Shown one piece after another: positions 63,286 to 64,000 of a stretch of 64,000 nucleotides of DNA. The translations under genes and the position numbers were made by a program. Within the stretch, counting starts at the first letter, position 1; the number at the start of each line of letters is the position of its first letter. The stretch is from Erigeron canadensis (lineage: Eukaryota > Streptophyta > Magnoliopsida > Asterales > Asteraceae), in NCBI RefSeq assembly GCF_010389155.1, contig NC_057763.1, forward strand, positions 46,730,645 through 46,794,644. The letters are read 5' to 3'. A model generated the notes under the pieces. The model was given only the letters and a program-made list of their open reading frames with translations, was not told the origin of the DNA and did no database searches.

Positions 63286-63896
63286 CCCTCTGTTTATGCC
63301 CATATTGAATCATTATCGAAGTTCTGTTATGTCTATTAAATACATTTATAAGTTTAGAGATAAACAACAAGCCCTACCAAAGTCTATTCAAGTCCTGTAA
63401 GAAATGAGCATTTGATCAAAGCCTTGATTGACTGCATTTTAGAGTCAATGAAAGCATAACCGAAACCTGATGTTATTACCAATCTACAATTCCCTGATGA
63501 ATTCCCTGATGAGTAACTTTGATAATGTTGACTTTGTAATTTTGACCCTGGAACTTTTCCAACTCTCTGGTTCATCCAATATCATTTTGTTTATATCGTG
63601 GTTGCCATCAAGGTAGGAAAACTATAGCTATCAGGAGGTTAGATTTGAGTTCTTTAAAGAAGATTTTATATCATTAGTTGTAACTAGTGGGAATTAGATA
63701 AAAACGTCAAAGCGAATATCTCAGTATTGAGGTAGTACTGAAGGAACAGTCTTCTTTTACTATACTACCGAGAAACGATTTGGTCATAATTTGAAATATG
63801 AATATGTGAATAGTATCCCAAACTGAAAGAGACTTGGTATTCGTAATCTATTAGATTCGGAATCCTATATACTTCAGCTAAAAAGGTATCCTGATA
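63286..63896 (+). other. upstream region of a third RLK
   Basis: Diverged from the upstream DNA of copies 1 and 2, yet pieces align (GTCAATGAAAxxAT, CAATTCCCTGATGA, TTGACTTTGT), so a third, older unit starts near 63.4 kb. Confidence 0.5.
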
Positions 63897-64000
63897 ATGG
63901 CCAGAAGAGTTACTGCAGTAGGCCACTTATATATGGCATGCTTGTTTATCCTGATAATTTCGTTACAAGACAGCAGGGGCAGGGCATCTGATACATTGAC
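63897..64000 (+). CDS. third G-type lectin receptor-like kinase, 5' end only
   Basis: ATG at 63897 opens MARRVTAVGHLYMACLFILI, then ISLQDSRGRASDTLT, and continues past the window end. It has a clear signal peptide (basic n-region, hydrophobic core, mature DTLT typical of the family). It aligns with [20 protein letters not shown] of copies 1 and 2. The window edge truncates it, so its kinase part is unknown. Confidence 0.85.
   Translation, partial: MARRVTAVGHLYMACLFILIISLQDSRGRASDTL

Overview
This is a 64 kb piece of a eudicot plant nuclear genome. The evidence is AT-rich intergenic DNA, genes split by GT-AG introns, plant-only protein families (G-type lectin receptor kinases, land-plant GPAT, WRC/JmjC demethylase-like, PB1 octicosapeptide, PLAC8, PHOS32-type USP), and many small plant transposons (Helitrons, MITEs, SINEs, LINE ends). 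The repeats feel like Asteraceae to me, but I cannot prove a family. All gene models were built by hand from reading frames, splice signals and remembered family motifs. No search was run.

Layout. 0-7 kb: repeat-rich intergenic DNA with a Helitron, a LINE tail and a complete tRNA-Asp(GUC). 7.0-10.8 kb (+): an ABC1K/UbiB-like kinase of the ADCK2-like type, whose start lies in an 8-nt coding exon. 11.3-18.7 kb (-): a WRC + RING-like + JmjC gene of the plant KDM3 group, with unusual 3' exons and all three expected iron ligands replaced. 19-31 kb: repeats (MITEs, a run of reversed Helitrons, a LINE 3' end) and one possible orphan first exon. 31.1-33.3 kb (+): a two-exon PB1-domain gene. 34.6-37.15 kb: a three-level nest, an LTR inside a hAT-like element inside a Helitron. 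38.8-41.6 kb (+): a GPAT acyltransferase with a degenerate phosphatase motif. 42.7-46.85 kb: a decayed PLAC8 fragment and an intact five-exon PLAC8 gene (-) carrying a MITE with a perfect 9-bp target-site duplication. 47.7-48.5 kb: a Helitron and a SINE. 50.1-50.8 kb (+): a single-exon universal stress protein gene with a 21-bp inverted repeat just after the stop codon.

51.5-63.3 kb: a recent tandem duplication (units of about 5.5 and 6.3 kb). Each unit carries a complete seven-exon G-type lectin S-receptor-like kinase. A third, more diverged member starts at 63.9 kb and runs off the window, so this is the left edge of an RLK array. The neighbouring genes do not form one pathway. The most informative features are the RLK array (a clustered burst of replacement changes between otherwise near-identical copies), the apparently non-catalytic JmjC protein, the nested transposons, and the dated MITE insertion.
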